A stretch of 51,948 nt of DNA. Origin: Rheinheimera baltica DSM 14885 (GTDB taxonomy: Bacteria > Pseudomonadota > Gammaproteobacteria > Enterobacterales > Alteromonadaceae). Positions 23,789 through 31,774 of the stretch are shown one piece after another. The stretch lies in the NCBI RefSeq assembly GCF_000425345.1, contig NZ_AUDG01000029.1, positions 1 to 51,948 on the forward strand. The letters are read 5' to 3'. Both the position numbers and the translations under genes were made by a program. The notes beneath the pieces were generated by a model. That model was not told the DNA's origin. It ran no database searches and saw nothing but the letters and a program-made list of their open reading frames with translations. Positions within the stretch are counted from its first letter, which is position 1, and each line of letters starts with the position of its first letter.

Positions 23789-24203
23789 ACAACAACTTGA
23801 TGCCTTTGCCCAAAGCGAAGACTTACAACAACTGCTAACAGAGCTGGACAGCTTAAAGCCCGAGGCGCGCAAAGAAATTTTCAGCCGCTTGCCGGCAATG
23901 TTGCAAAGCCTGGTTGCGCTATTTGAATCCGAGCTAAAGGGTGCCGTTAAAAACCCTGAGCAGCACGCCCAGCGGCTGGTAGTGGAGCTGGCTAATTACT
24001 TCGGCGGCATTCAAACATACATTCCGCGCAATGACCGTTTAAAAACCATGTTACGCAACATTGCCATTTACAACGCGCACAACCGTGGCGCGGGCATAAG
24101 AGCGTTAACAGAAGAGCACCGGCTAACCGAGGTTCAGGTTTACGCCATTATCAAAGAACAAACCCTGGCCGAGCGCGCCCGCCGCCAAATCAACCTATTT
24201 TAA
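23781..24203 (+). CDS. mor: Mor/C-family transcriptional activator
   Basis: A 140-residue protein from ATG 23781 (ATGAGTGA overlap with the previous stop). The C-terminal half has the Mor signature: VVELANYFGGIQTYIPRNDR (dimerisation part), then NIAIYNAHNRGAGIRALTEE and RLTEVQVYAIIKEQ (helix-turn-helix). Mor activates middle transcription and its relative C activates late promoters in Mu. Only one such gene is seen in this prophage, so it probably drives the lysis, head and tail genes directly, perhaps through the repeated elements at 25.74 and 35.25 kb. Confidence 0.9.
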   Translation: MSEQQLDAFAQSEDLQQLLTELDSLKPEARKEIFSRLPAMLQSLVALFESELKGAVKNPEQHAQRLVVELANYFGGIQTYIPRNDRLKTMLRNIAIYNAHNRGAGIRALTEEHRLTEVQVYAIIKEQTLAERARRQINLF

Positions 24204-24213
24204 GGGAATAACC

Positions 24214-25140
24214 ATGTTCGACTTTTTACTAACCCAAACTCTGCGCCACGGCGACTTTGAAAAGCAAACCGAGTTTTTAATACCGGGCTTTCTGGCAAAA
24301 AGCATGATCACCCTGGTATATGCTGATGGTGGACAGGGCAAAAGCTGGCTGGCCTTTGCAGTATCTAAAGCCTGCAGCGGCTTTCAGAATGTGATTTATC
24401 TGGACTTTGACAACCCACTCAACGTACTGAAAGACCGGGGCGTGCAAGAAAAGCTGATAAGCCAGCGCAATATTTTCTATGTGCAGCGCAGCAAAACCAC
24501 CATGTCGGCACCTGAAATGCTGGACGAATTAGACGCCAGGGCCAGTGGCAACACCTACGCTAACACCCTGATAGTTGTAGATAGCCTGCGCAACTTCGGC
24601 GATGTAATGAACAACAGCCAGGCCATGGCCATTATGGACAAGTTTATGAACCTGCGCGAAGCCGGTGCCACCATCTTAATCCTGTCGCATGCCAACAAAG
24701 ACGGTAAGAATTACCAGGGCAGCAACAATATCCGTAATAGCGTCGACAACATGTACCGGCTAAAAAAAGTAGATGAGGCCACAGGTAAAATTGACTTTGT
24801 ACTTACCCCAACCAAAGAGCGCGCCAGCATTCTGGAGTGCGCCTTTAGCGTGCGAGTAGCCGACTTTAGCCTAAACGGCATTGACGTAGAAGCCGCTCGC
24901 ATGAGCGCCGACGAATTAGACTTTATCAGCCGCGCCCAGGCAGCCATTAACGAGCAACCAGGTATCAATAAAAAAGCCCTGCTGGAACTGCTGGGCTTTG
25001 AACAAGACGACAAAACCGCCCGCAATAAGCTGGATGCCGGCGAAGGTAAACACTGGCAAAGCAGCAAGGTTAAAGGCGTTTACACCTACCAGTTAGTGCC
25101 AGATCCAATTGCTACCAGCGTTACAAGCCCCACGCATTAA
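24214..25140 (+). CDS. RecA/DnaB-fold ATPase (RepA-like, AAA_25)
   Basis: A 308-residue P-loop ATPase. Walker A is YADGGQGKSW (about 44-53), with a strand-plus-aspartate region NTLIVVDSLRNFGD as Walker B and a sensor-like ILILSHANKDGKN. These are features of hexameric RepA-type helicases and RadA-like proteins. Residues 235-290 look like a winged helix (QAAINEQPGINKKALLELLG). It follows the mor-type gene by ten bases. Mu has no such gene here. It could assist replicative transposition, or be accessory cargo. An intrinsic terminator follows. Confidence 0.75.
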   Translation: MFDFLLTQTLRHGDFEKQTEFLIPGFLAKSMITLVYADGGQGKSWLAFAVSKACSGFQNVIYLDFDNPLNVLKDRGVQEKLISQRNIFYVQRSKTTMSAPEMLDELDARASGNTYANTLIVVDSLRNFGDVMNNSQAMAIMDKFMNLREAGATILILSHANKDGKNYQGSNNIRNSVDNMYRLKKVDEATGKIDFVLTPTKERASILECAFSVRVADFSLNGIDVEAARMSADELDFISRAQAAINEQPGINKKALLELLGFEQDDKTARNKLDAGEGKHWQSSKVKGVYTYQLVPDPIATSVTSPTH

Positions 25141-25166
25141 GCGGTTGTAGCGCTTGTAACTGTTGT

Positions 25167-25195
25167 AAGCCCCGTTAATTAGGGGCTTTTTTTTT
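25167..25195 (+). terminator. Intrinsic terminator at the end of the early/middle operon
   Basis: AAGCCCC and GGGGCTT pair around gttaatta and are followed by nine T. It closes the operon that began at ner. A second, wider inverted repeat (GTTACAAG / CTTGTAAC) flanks it upstream. Confidence 0.85.
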
Positions 25196-25245
25196 GGCCC
25201 AAAAATGGCTACTCTTTGCAGGTTAACAACACGAGAGCACAAACA

Positions 25246-25719
25246 ATGAAACGGATTTTATTACTATTGGCACTAAGCGCTATGCCAGTTAGCGCAACGG
25301 TTTATAAGTGCGAAACAGCAGCCGGCACTACATACAGCCAGTTGCCCTGTGCAGATGATGCACAGGTAACAGATTACAGCCGCGAAAACACCGAGCCACC
25401 GTTGCAGACTGCGCAAACACCTGCGGCCACGGCTGCGTCAGACACAATAGACAGGATTGCCATAGGAATTAAAAAACGCGACTTGACCGAAAAAATTAAC
25501 CGGCTTGAGCGACAGCGCGACAGGCAAGTGAAAAACCGTGATGACGAAGTTGCCAAAATCAACAGCCAACGTGGCCGTTATGTGCAAAACTTATACGGCG
25601 TGGCTCACGACGATAAAGTTAATTCCAGCATCGTAGCCGCTACAACTATTTGGAATAGCCGCATTGAAGCAACAGACCGCGAGCTGGACCAGCTAAGAGC
25701 AGAATTCAACAAGCTTTGA
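25246..25719 (+). CDS. Secreted DUF4124-type protein
   Basis: A 157-residue protein from ATG 25246. The signal peptide is MKRILLLLALSAMPVSA. The mature start, TVYKCETAAGTTYSQLPCAD, is a DUF4124 domain with two cysteines likely to form a disulfide. A long charged helix follows (KINRLERQRDRQVKNRDDEV). It has its own space between a terminator and the candidate late promoter, so it may be transcribed on its own, perhaps from the lysogen. The function is unknown; an envelope-directed role is likely from the signal peptide. Confidence 0.75.
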   Translation: MKRILLLLALSAMPVSATVYKCETAAGTTYSQLPCADDAQVTDYSRENTEPPLQTAQTPAATAASDTIDRIAIGIKKRDLTEKINRLERQRDRQVKNRDDEVAKINSQRGRYVQNLYGVAHDDKVNSSIVAATTIWNSRIEATDRELDQLRAEFNKL

Positions 25720-25742
25720 TGTAAGCCCAGCACTCAACAAAT

Positions 25743-25762
25743 AATTAGCAAAACGCTTTAAT
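25743..25762 (+). promoter_or_regulatory. Candidate late promoter element upstream of the lysis genes
   Basis: AATTAGCAAAACGCTTTAAT is repeated almost exactly at 35249 (one change). Both copies precede the first gene of a late block by about 60-80 bases, and both are followed by a C-rich stretch and a hairpin. In Mu the activator-dependent promoters Plys and PI lie at just these places. A dyad AAA-CG-TTT at the centre suits a dimeric Mor/C-type activator. Confidence 0.65.
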
Positions 25763-25784
25763 CCAGCTTAACCCAACCCCCACG

Positions 25785-25820
25785 CGATACTGACAGCACA
25801 CCTTAGCTGTCTGTGTCGCG
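25785..25820 (+). promoter_or_regulatory. Leader hairpin before the endolysin gene
   Basis: GCGATACTGACAGC and GCTGTCTGTGTCGC pair with two mismatches around acacctta and end four bases before the ATG. No T run follows. It lies over the ribosome-binding region of the endolysin gene, which has no clear Shine-Dalgarno, so it may delay or regulate translation. Confidence 0.55.
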
Positions 25821-25823
25821 TTC

Positions 25824-26375
25824 ATGCAAACACCATCACTTAATACTTATTCAATAGCCTTTCAGCATGCCGTTGCTTTTGTCCTGGCAAAGGAAGGCGG
25901 CTACGTTTGCCATGTAGACGACCCGGGCGGTGAAACCAATTTCGGTATATCGAAAAGGGCCTACCCGCGTGAAGATATTCTTAACCTTACTGAGCAGCGC
26001 GCTGCTTTTATTTACCACCGCGATTACTGGCGTGCTACCCGCAGCCATGAGCTACCAACAGGGATTGCCCTTGCCGTATTCGATGCAGCAGTGCAGCACG
26101 GCCCTGCCACAGCGGCCAGGCTGCTGCAGGAAATACTGGGCCTTGTTACCGACGGCATCATCGGTTCCAAAACCATTCAGGCCGCGAGACTCGCCGACAC
26201 CGAATGGCTTATTGCCCGCTACGTTCTTCGTCGGGCCAGGCTTTACGCACGCATTCAGGCTAAAGACTCAGCGCAAAGCGTGTTTATCGAAGGGTGGTTT
26301 AATCGGCTGCGCGACCTTACCAACGAATGCTGGCAAGTTGGTTACGCCGGCGCGGGGGCCACCTATGGGCGCTAA
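25824..26375 (+). CDS. Endolysin, GH108-type N-acetylmuramidase
   Basis: A 183-residue muramidase of the TtsA/ZliS family. LAKEGGYVCHVDDPGGETNF (21-40) has the catalytic Glu24 in the EGGY motif, followed by GISKRAYP. The C-terminal half contains the peptidoglycan-binding-like AARLLQEILGLVTDGIIGSK. No signal peptide or SAR segment is visible, so export depends on the holin. It cuts the glycan strands at the end of the lytic cycle. The frame is intact and overlaps the next gene. Confidence 0.9.
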   Translation: MQTPSLNTYSIAFQHAVAFVLAKEGGYVCHVDDPGGETNFGISKRAYPREDILNLTEQRAAFIYHRDYWRATRSHELPTGIALAVFDAAVQHGPATAARLLQEILGLVTDGIIGSKTIQAARLADTEWLIARYVLRRARLYARIQAKDSAQSVFIEGWFNRLRDLTNECWQVGYAGAGATYGR

Positions 26376-26628
26376 CTGGGATTGGTCGGCTAAACAGGGC
26401 AAACAGCGCCGGCTTGAAGCCGAAGTACTGGCCCACAAAGCTGGTACCAAATGCAGCCCGCCACCGCTGCACAGCTACGACGGCACTATGCAGGTGCTGT
26501 TCGAGCAAGGCTGGCACTCTGTAACCCCTGCGGAAATTCACCGTGCTATTAACCCACCCCCGCCAAATATCGGCGACGCGCTGCGCCACAACCACAAGCT
26601 GCGCGAACTACTAAGGATCAACTCATGA
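26365..26628 (+). CDS. Small phage protein in the lysis cassette
   Basis: An 87-residue basic protein from ATG 26365, overlapping the endolysin stop by 11 bases. It begins GANWDWSAKQGKQRRLEAEV and has no membrane segment or signal peptide. It lies between endolysin and holin. A spanin is unlikely because a lipobox or N-terminal membrane anchor is absent. A long upstream frame (from 25930) is the shadow of the endolysin gene and not part of this protein. The function is unknown. Confidence 0.6.
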   Translation: MGANWDWSAKQGKQRRLEAEVLAHKAGTKCSPPPLHSYDGTMQVLFEQGWHSVTPAEIHRAINPPPPNIGDALRHNHKLRELLRINS

Positions 26629-27176
26629 GCTTATCGCTATTAGCCAGCGCGCTGTTAACCCTGGGGCCTGACGCTATTAAATTCATAGGTGCCAAGCTTG
26701 GTAAAAGCAAAGTGGCCGACCTGGCTGCCGATGTGGTAACAGTGGTGGGCAATAACTACGTTAACCCCGAGGCGCAACAAGCGGCGCTGGTGCAAAACCT
26801 AAAGCACTTTAACGCCGACGAGCTGGACGAACTGTTAAGCATGCGCGTTACCCTGGAGCAGGAAGCAACCAAACGCCACCAGGCCACCCAGGGCACTATT
26901 CAGAACGGCGACAATTCCAAAGATGAGTACGTAAGGCAAACCCGGCCGTTAATCGCCCGGCTGTCTATGTACGCCAGTGTGCTTTATGCCATTGGCTTTG
27001 AAGCGCTAAAGGCTTCTGGCATCGGCGATGGTGCCAGCTTTGAGGTTTTACTGTGGCTGTTCTCCCCCGCACTTACCTATATGGGCCTGCGTACCATCGA
27101 CGGCTTTGCACCTTATTCAAAATCGTCTGGCGATAAAACAGCCGGCGCGATATCAGCATTCATTAAACGGAAGTAG
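26625..27176 (+). CDS. Holin, three-transmembrane type
   Basis: A 183-residue protein of the 3-TM holin family found in gene transfer agents and Mu-like phages. The N-terminal 60 residues are helical (LSLLASALLTLGPDAIKFIG). The core VRQTRPLIARLSMYASVLYA starts the first clear membrane helix, followed by VLLWLFSPALTYMGLRTIDG. It forms the membrane lesion that lets the endolysin reach the wall. The C-terminus is basic and cytoplasmic. Confidence 0.8.
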   Translation: MSLSLLASALLTLGPDAIKFIGAKLGKSKVADLAADVVTVVGNNYVNPEAQQAALVQNLKHFNADELDELLSMRVTLEQEATKRHQATQGTIQNGDNSKDEYVRQTRPLIARLSMYASVLYAIGFEALKASGIGDGASFEVLLWLFSPALTYMGLRTIDGFAPYSKSSGDKTAGAISAFIKRK

Positions 27177-27179
27177 TAC

Positions 27180-27413
27180 ATGCCGGATTTAATAGACAGA
27201 GCTGCCGAGTTAGAGCAGCGCCAACGCGATCAGGCACTGCAAGCCGCCCTTGCCCGCCCAGCGGAAAAGCCACGCCAGGATGAACATGGTCGCTACTGCA
27301 TAGCATGCGGCACTGATATCCCCGCCTTGCGGTTGGAGAAAGTACCCCATGCAGTGCGCTGCATTGATTGCCAGAGCCTGGCTGAACACAAGGAAAAGCA
27401 GATATATGGATAA
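27180..27413 (+). CDS. TraR/DksA-type zinc-finger protein
   Basis: A 77-residue protein with the C4 zinc finger CIACGTDIPALRLEKVPHAV-RCIDCQ and an N-terminal helix (LEQRQRDQALQAALARPAEK). TraR/C4 proteins of phages and plasmids bind the secondary channel of RNA polymerase and mimic DksA plus ppGpp. It may help shift transcription to the phage. Homologues occur at the same place in many Mu-like phages. Confidence 0.85.
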   Translation: MPDLIDRAAELEQRQRDQALQAALARPAEKPRQDEHGRYCIACGTDIPALRLEKVPHAVRCIDCQSLAEHKEKQIYG

Positions 27414-27747
27414 CTGGAACTACACAGAGCTTAAGTTCTGGTTCGATGTGCTGCAGTGGTTAATCACCATCGGTCTTGGATTATGGGTATGGATTAGCCG
27501 GGCCCCCCGCGAAAACAAACTTGCCATTGCCGAGCTGGAAGCCCGGCTGAAGAAAAGCGAGGCCGAGCAGGAAAAACTGCAGGTGCGGCTGGAATACCTT
27601 CCCACCAAGGAGGAACTGCACCAGATGGGAAAAGAATTAAGCAGCTTGGCTTCAAAGCTGGACAGCTCAGCCGGGCGCATGAAAGCAATAGAAAACAAGC
27701 TCGACTTGCTGATAGAAAATGAATTAAGGGGAAACCATGCTCGCTGA
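27406..27747 (+). CDS. DUF2730 family membrane/coiled-coil protein
   Basis: A 113-residue protein from ATG 27406. One N-terminal membrane helix (FDVLQWLITIGLGLWVWISR) is followed by a long coiled coil (ENKLAIAELEARLKKSEAEQ onwards). DUF2730 proteins (Mu gp25-like) are found between lysis and packaging genes in Mu-like phages; a link with lysis, perhaps i-spanin-like, has been proposed only from position. The start overlaps the previous gene by eight bases. Confidence 0.8.
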   Translation: MDNWNYTELKFWFDVLQWLITIGLGLWVWISRAPRENKLAIAELEARLKKSEAEQEKLQVRLEYLPTKEELHQMGKELSSLASKLDSSAGRMKAIENKLDLLIENELRGNHAR

Positions 27748-28030
27748 ATTAATGAGAGAACACCAACGCCTGGTTATTCTGCGGCTGCTGTCAGAGGATT
27801 CAGGCTACGACTTAAATGAGTCAATTTTGCACGATGGTATTAACGCCATGGGCCTGGATATCAGCCGTGACGGCTTGCGTACCCAGTTGGCCTGGTTGGT
27901 TGAACAAGGGCTAATTACCTTATCAGCCATTGGCAATATTCAATTAGCGCACCTTACCAGCCGGGGTTTAGACGTTGCCACTGGCCGTGCCCGCGTGCCA
28001 GGGATTAAACGCCCTTCACCCGCCAACTGA
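27737..28030 (+). CDS. Mu gp26-like protein with winged-helix fold
   Basis: A 97-residue protein (HQRLVILRLLSEDSGYDLNE, then SRDGLRTQLAWLVEQGLITL). It looks like a winged helix and is similar to the small protein that precedes the small terminase in Mu-like phages. The role is unknown but it may be a regulator or a packaging partner. It overlaps the end of the DUF2730 gene. Confidence 0.75.
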   Translation: MLAELMREHQRLVILRLLSEDSGYDLNESILHDGINAMGLDISRDGLRTQLAWLVEQGLITLSAIGNIQLAHLTSRGLDVATGRARVPGIKRPSPAN

Positions 28031-28038
28031 GGCCCACC

Positions 28039-28620
28039 ATGACTGATAAAATCACCCGTGGCCGGCGCAGTAAAATAGACCTGCTACCAGAAGAGATCCG
28101 GCGCGAGCTGGACGCCAAACTGCGCGATGGCCGCTTAACCCAGCAAGAAGTGCTCGACTACATTAACGAGCTTATCGAGCAAAGCCAGCTGCCAGAGCAT
28201 GACAAAGAGCAGCTGAAAATAAGCCGCTCCGGCCTTAACCGTTACAGCACCCAAATGGAAACCATAGGCAAAGACCTGCGCGAATTGCGTGAGGTGTCTA
28301 ACGCCCTGGTGGCACAGCTGGGCGATAAACCAACCGGCGACGTTAGTCGGATGATTTTAGAGATAGGTCGCACCCAGTTGTTTAAGGCGATGATGAGCCA
28401 GTCCAGCAGTGAAGATATGGACATCGGCATGATTAAAGACGCCATGCTGGCCGCCCAGCGCTTAGAGGCAGCAGCCATGAACACCCACCGGCGTGAGAAA
28501 GAAATCCGCCAGATTTTTGCCGCCGAAGTAGCAGAAACCGCCGAGAAGGTTGCCACTCAGCAAGGCCTGACAGCTGAGGGTGTTGCTGCCCTTAAGCGTG
28601 AAATATTAGGTATTGCCTGA
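28039..28620 (+). CDS. Small terminase subunit (Mu gp27-like, DUF3486)
   Basis: A 193-residue protein. TRGRRSKIDLLPEEIRRELD at the N-terminus is the DUF3486 signature, followed by helical sequence with SRSGLNRYSTQMETIGKDLR. These proteins are the DNA-recognising small terminase of Mu-like phages. In headful packaging of replicated, inserted genomes it recognises a site near the left end. The stop overlaps the start of the large terminase. Confidence 0.85.
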   Translation: MTDKITRGRRSKIDLLPEEIRRELDAKLRDGRLTQQEVLDYINELIEQSQLPEHDKEQLKISRSGLNRYSTQMETIGKDLRELREVSNALVAQLGDKPTGDVSRMILEIGRTQLFKAMMSQSSSEDMDIGMIKDAMLAAQRLEAAAMNTHRREKEIRQIFAAEVAETAEKVATQQGLTAEGVAALKREILGIA

Positions 28621-30209
28621 TGAACCAAACCGCAAGTGCCCAGGCGATTGGCCATAACGTCGACGCTTATGTTTCCCAGGTAGCGCAATTTGACGCAGCA
28701 GAGGTATTGCTGGGTTACCAAAAGCGCTGGGTGGCCGACGACAGCCCACTGAAAATTGCCGAGAAAAGCCGGCGAACCGGTCTTACCTGGGCCGAAGCTG
28801 CCGACGCAGTACTGTGTGCCAGCCTGCGCCGTGACAATAACGGTTGCAACCACTTCTATGTTGGTAGCAACAAGGAAATGGCCCGCGAGTTTATTGAGGC
28901 AGCGGCCATGTGGGCGCGGGTATTTAACAAGGCCGGCTCTGAAATTCAGGAGGAAATCTTTGTCGACGATGGCAAAGAAGGTAAAGAGATCCTCACATTC
29001 GTTATTCACTTTGCCAGTGGCTTTAAAATACAGGCGCTAAGCTCCAACCCTGCCAACCTGCGGGGTATGCAGGGCAACGTTACCATAGACGAAGCGGCGT
29101 TCCATGAACGGCTTGCCGAGGTGTTAAAGGCCGCTCTGGCATTAACCATGTGGGGTAGCAAGGTCCGGTTAATCAGCACTCACAACGGTATTGATAACCT
29201 GTTTAACCAGTTGATCCAGGACAGCCGCGCCGGCAAAAAGCGCTATAGCATTCACACGATCACGTTAGACGATGCCTGTCGCGAGGGCCTGTACCAGCGT
29301 ATATGCCAAATTCGCAAGAAGCCCTGGAGCCAGCAAGCGGAAGACGAGTGGAAAAATGGCCTGTTAAAAGATACGGCCACCGAAGAAGATGCCCTAGAAG
29401 AATACTTCTGTGTGCCCAAGGCCGGCAGCGGCGTCTACCTTAAGCGCGTCCTTATTGAGCGGGCGATGGTATCTGATAAAAGCATTCCTATTGTTCGCTT
29501 CACCAGCCCGAAAGATTTTGAATTGCTGCCAGAATATGCCCGCAAACGTCAGGTTGAAGAATGGTGTGAAGACAATTTAAAACCACTTTTAACCAATTTA
29601 AACCCACAGCACCGCCATGTGTTTGGTGAAGACTTTGCGCGCAAAGGCGACTTGTCAGTATTTGTGCCGCTGGAAATAAAGCCCGACCTCAGCAAGCGCA
29701 CGCCCTTTGTGCTGGAGTTGGTAAATGCTACCTATGATGCACAGCGGCAAATCCTGTTCTATTTGCTATCCGGCCTGCCCCGGTTTACAGCGGCTGCCTT
29801 TGACTCTACCGGTAATGGTGGCTATCTGGCCGAGGCTGCTCAGTTGCGTTATGGCAGCCAGATGGTCGACACCGTAATGCTTTCAGCTGCTTGGTACCGG
29901 GAGTGGATGCCAAAACTGAAAGCCGAGTTTGACGATGGCAACATCGAAATACCAAGGCACATGGATATCTTGGACGACCTGACCAAAATTCAGATCCGCA
30001 ATGGCATACCGCAAATTGAGAAAGGCAGCGGCAAAGGTACTGATGGCCAGCAACGCCACGGCGACTTTGCAGTAGCGCTGGCCATGGCCATTCGCGCCAG
30101 TTGGATGGATGGCAGCGAAATAGCTTTTACCCCTGTTTACCCGGCCAGTCAGTTCGACGAACGCTACAGTGACAACGACAACCCCACCTTTGATAGAGGC
30201 TGTTTCTGA
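28620..30209 (+). CDS. Large terminase subunit (Mu gp28-like)
   Basis: A 529-residue packaging motor. The ATPase has a degenerate Walker A SRRTGLTW (50-57), the adjacent FYVGSNKEMAREFI and Walker B NVTIDEAAF with D157 and E158. The C-terminal RNase-H-like nuclease starts with FGEDFARKGDLSVFVPLEIK, where the first acidic residue (GEDFA) is visible, followed by AAFDSTGNGGYLAEAA. It drives DNA into the prohead and cuts it when full. It is of full family length. Confidence 0.95.
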   Translation: MNQTASAQAIGHNVDAYVSQVAQFDAAEVLLGYQKRWVADDSPLKIAEKSRRTGLTWAEAADAVLCASLRRDNNGCNHFYVGSNKEMAREFIEAAAMWARVFNKAGSEIQEEIFVDDGKEGKEILTFVIHFASGFKIQALSSNPANLRGMQGNVTIDEAAFHERLAEVLKAALALTMWGSKVRLISTHNGIDNLFNQLIQDSRAGKKRYSIHTITLDDACREGLYQRICQIRKKPWSQQAEDEWKNGLLKDTATEEDALEEYFCVPKAGSGVYLKRVLIERAMVSDKSIPIVRFTSPKDFELLPEYARKRQVEEWCEDNLKPLLTNLNPQHRHVFGEDFARKGDLSVFVPLEIKPDLSKRTPFVLELVNATYDAQRQILFYLLSGLPRFTAAAFDSTGNGGYLAEAAQLRYGSQMVDTVMLSAAWYREWMPKLKAEFDDGNIEIPRHMDILDDLTKIQIRNGIPQIEKGSGKGTDGQQRHGDFAVALAMAIRASWMDGSEIAFTPVYPASQFDERYSDNDNPTFDRGCF

Positions 30210-31774
30210 TGATTTATGATAAAAATGGCACTCCCTTTCGTATTCGCGAAAAGCAGCTAACCACCAAGCAAACGAATGAAGAAACTGCCTATGCAGCGCA
30301 GCTGCGCAGGGAGTTCGCCGACCACCCAAGTAGTGGTTTAACCCCGGCCAAACTCGCCAATATTTTACGTGAGGCTGAGCAAGGCAACCTCTTGCATCAG
30401 TGCTGGCTGGCTGAAGACATGGAAGAGAAAGACGGCCACATAGCGGCCGAACTGTTTAAGCGCAAGATGGCAATGAGCACTGTGCCGTTTACCGTTGAGC
30501 CGCCACGCAACGCCAGCGAGGCAGAGAAAGCCGACGCGGCAAATATCGCTGATATGCTGCGCGATATTGAAGACTGGGAAGACATTATATTTAACCTGGC
30601 CGATGGTGTTCACAAAGGCTTTAGCAACATTGAATACGAGTGGCAGCGCTATGGTGGCTTTCAGGTGCCTTGTGGTTTTGAGCACCGGCCTGCTTCCTGG
30701 TTCACCCTGGATCAGCTTAACCAGGACAAGCTGCTGTTACGTAACGGCGCTATGGGTGAAGAGATGCGGCCGCTTAATTGGCTGCAGCATAAACACCCGG
30801 CTAAGTCAGGCTACGTTGCCCGGCTTGGCTTAGTGCGTCAGTTAGCCTGGCCATTCATATTTAAAAATTACTCCGTAAGGGATCTGGCAGAGTTTCTTGA
30901 AATTTACGGCATCCCAATTCGCGTAGGTAAGTACCCAAGCGGCGCAACCGATCCAGAGAAAAACAGCCTGATGAATGCCGTGCTAAGCGTTGGCCATAAC
31001 GGAGCCGGCATTATGCCAAAAGGTATGGAGCTGGATTTTCACGAAGCGGCCAAAGGCGGTGGCGAACCGTTTATGACCATGATTGCCTGGTGTGAGCGCA
31101 TTCAAAGTAAAGTCATCCTGGGGCAAACGCTTAGCGCGGAAGTGGGTAATAGCGGCAGCCAGGCACTGGGTAACGTGCATGATGGTATTCGCCTGGATAT
31201 TCGGGACCATGACTTGCGCCAATTAGCTGGCACGCTTAACCGTGATCTGATCATGCCAATGCACCTTCTTAACGGCAAAAGCTATACCGGCGACCCAAGA
31301 CGCAAACCCCGCATTGTATTTGACACTACAGAGCCAGAAGACCTGCGCGATCTGGCATACCCACTGCGTGCCTTTGTTGGCATGGGAATGCAAATTGGTA
31401 CCAGCTGGCTGCATGAAAAAACAAAGATCCCCCAGCCTAAAGAAGGCGAACCGGTACTTAAGATCCTGGATAACGCACCGCAGCTGCCGGCACAATTAAA
31501 AGGATTTGCAGCCCTTAAAGCACAAACCGAAGAGCAACCAGATACTGCAGATATGCTGCTTAAACAGCTGCAGAGCAAAGCCAAGCCAGCAGTAGATAAA
31601 CTGATAAAGCCCATTCAGGACATGGTAGACAATGCCAATAGCCTGGAAGAATTGCTGGACCAGTTACTAACGCTGGAGGATACCCTGGACGAGACCGAAC
31701 TGGCCAAAGTGATGGAGCAGGCCTTTGCCGCTGCCGAGCTGGCTGGCCGGTTTGATGTGGAGCAAGGCGACTAA
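30209..31774 (+). CDS. Portal protein (Mu gp29-like, DUF935)
   Basis: A 521-residue protein of the DUF935 family. Family features seen include EDMEEKDGHIAAELFKRKMA, then FEHRPASWFTLDQLNQDKLL, SVRDLAEFLEIYGIPIRVGK and TLSAEVGNSGSQALGNVHDG. It forms the dodecameric ring through which DNA enters and leaves the head. The C-terminal 120 residues (from about 400) are acidic and helical. It overlaps the genes on both sides by one base. Confidence 0.95.
   Translation: MIYDKNGTPFRIREKQLTTKQTNEETAYAAQLRREFADHPSSGLTPAKLANILREAEQGNLLHQCWLAEDMEEKDGHIAAELFKRKMAMSTVPFTVEPPRNASEAEKADAANIADMLRDIEDWEDIIFNLADGVHKGFSNIEYEWQRYGGFQVPCGFEHRPASWFTLDQLNQDKLLLRNGAMGEEMRPLNWLQHKHPAKSGYVARLGLVRQLAWPFIFKNYSVRDLAEFLEIYGIPIRVGKYPSGATDPEKNSLMNAVLSVGHNGAGIMPKGMELDFHEAAKGGGEPFMTMIAWCERIQSKVILGQTLSAEVGNSGSQALGNVHDGIRLDIRDHDLRQLAGTLNRDLIMPMHLLNGKSYTGDPRRKPRIVFDTTEPEDLRDLAYPLRAFVGMGMQIGTSWLHEKTKIPQPKEGEPVLKILDNAPQLPAQLKGFAALKAQTEEQPDTADMLLKQLQSKAKPAVDKLIKPIQDMVDNANSLEELLDQLLTLEDTLDETELAKVMEQAFAAAELAGRFDVEQGD

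Noticed and set aside
25930..26628. 232-codon frame over the endolysin gene
   Set aside because: Only its last 88 codons, after the endolysin, look real; the upstream part is a shadow of the endolysin gene.
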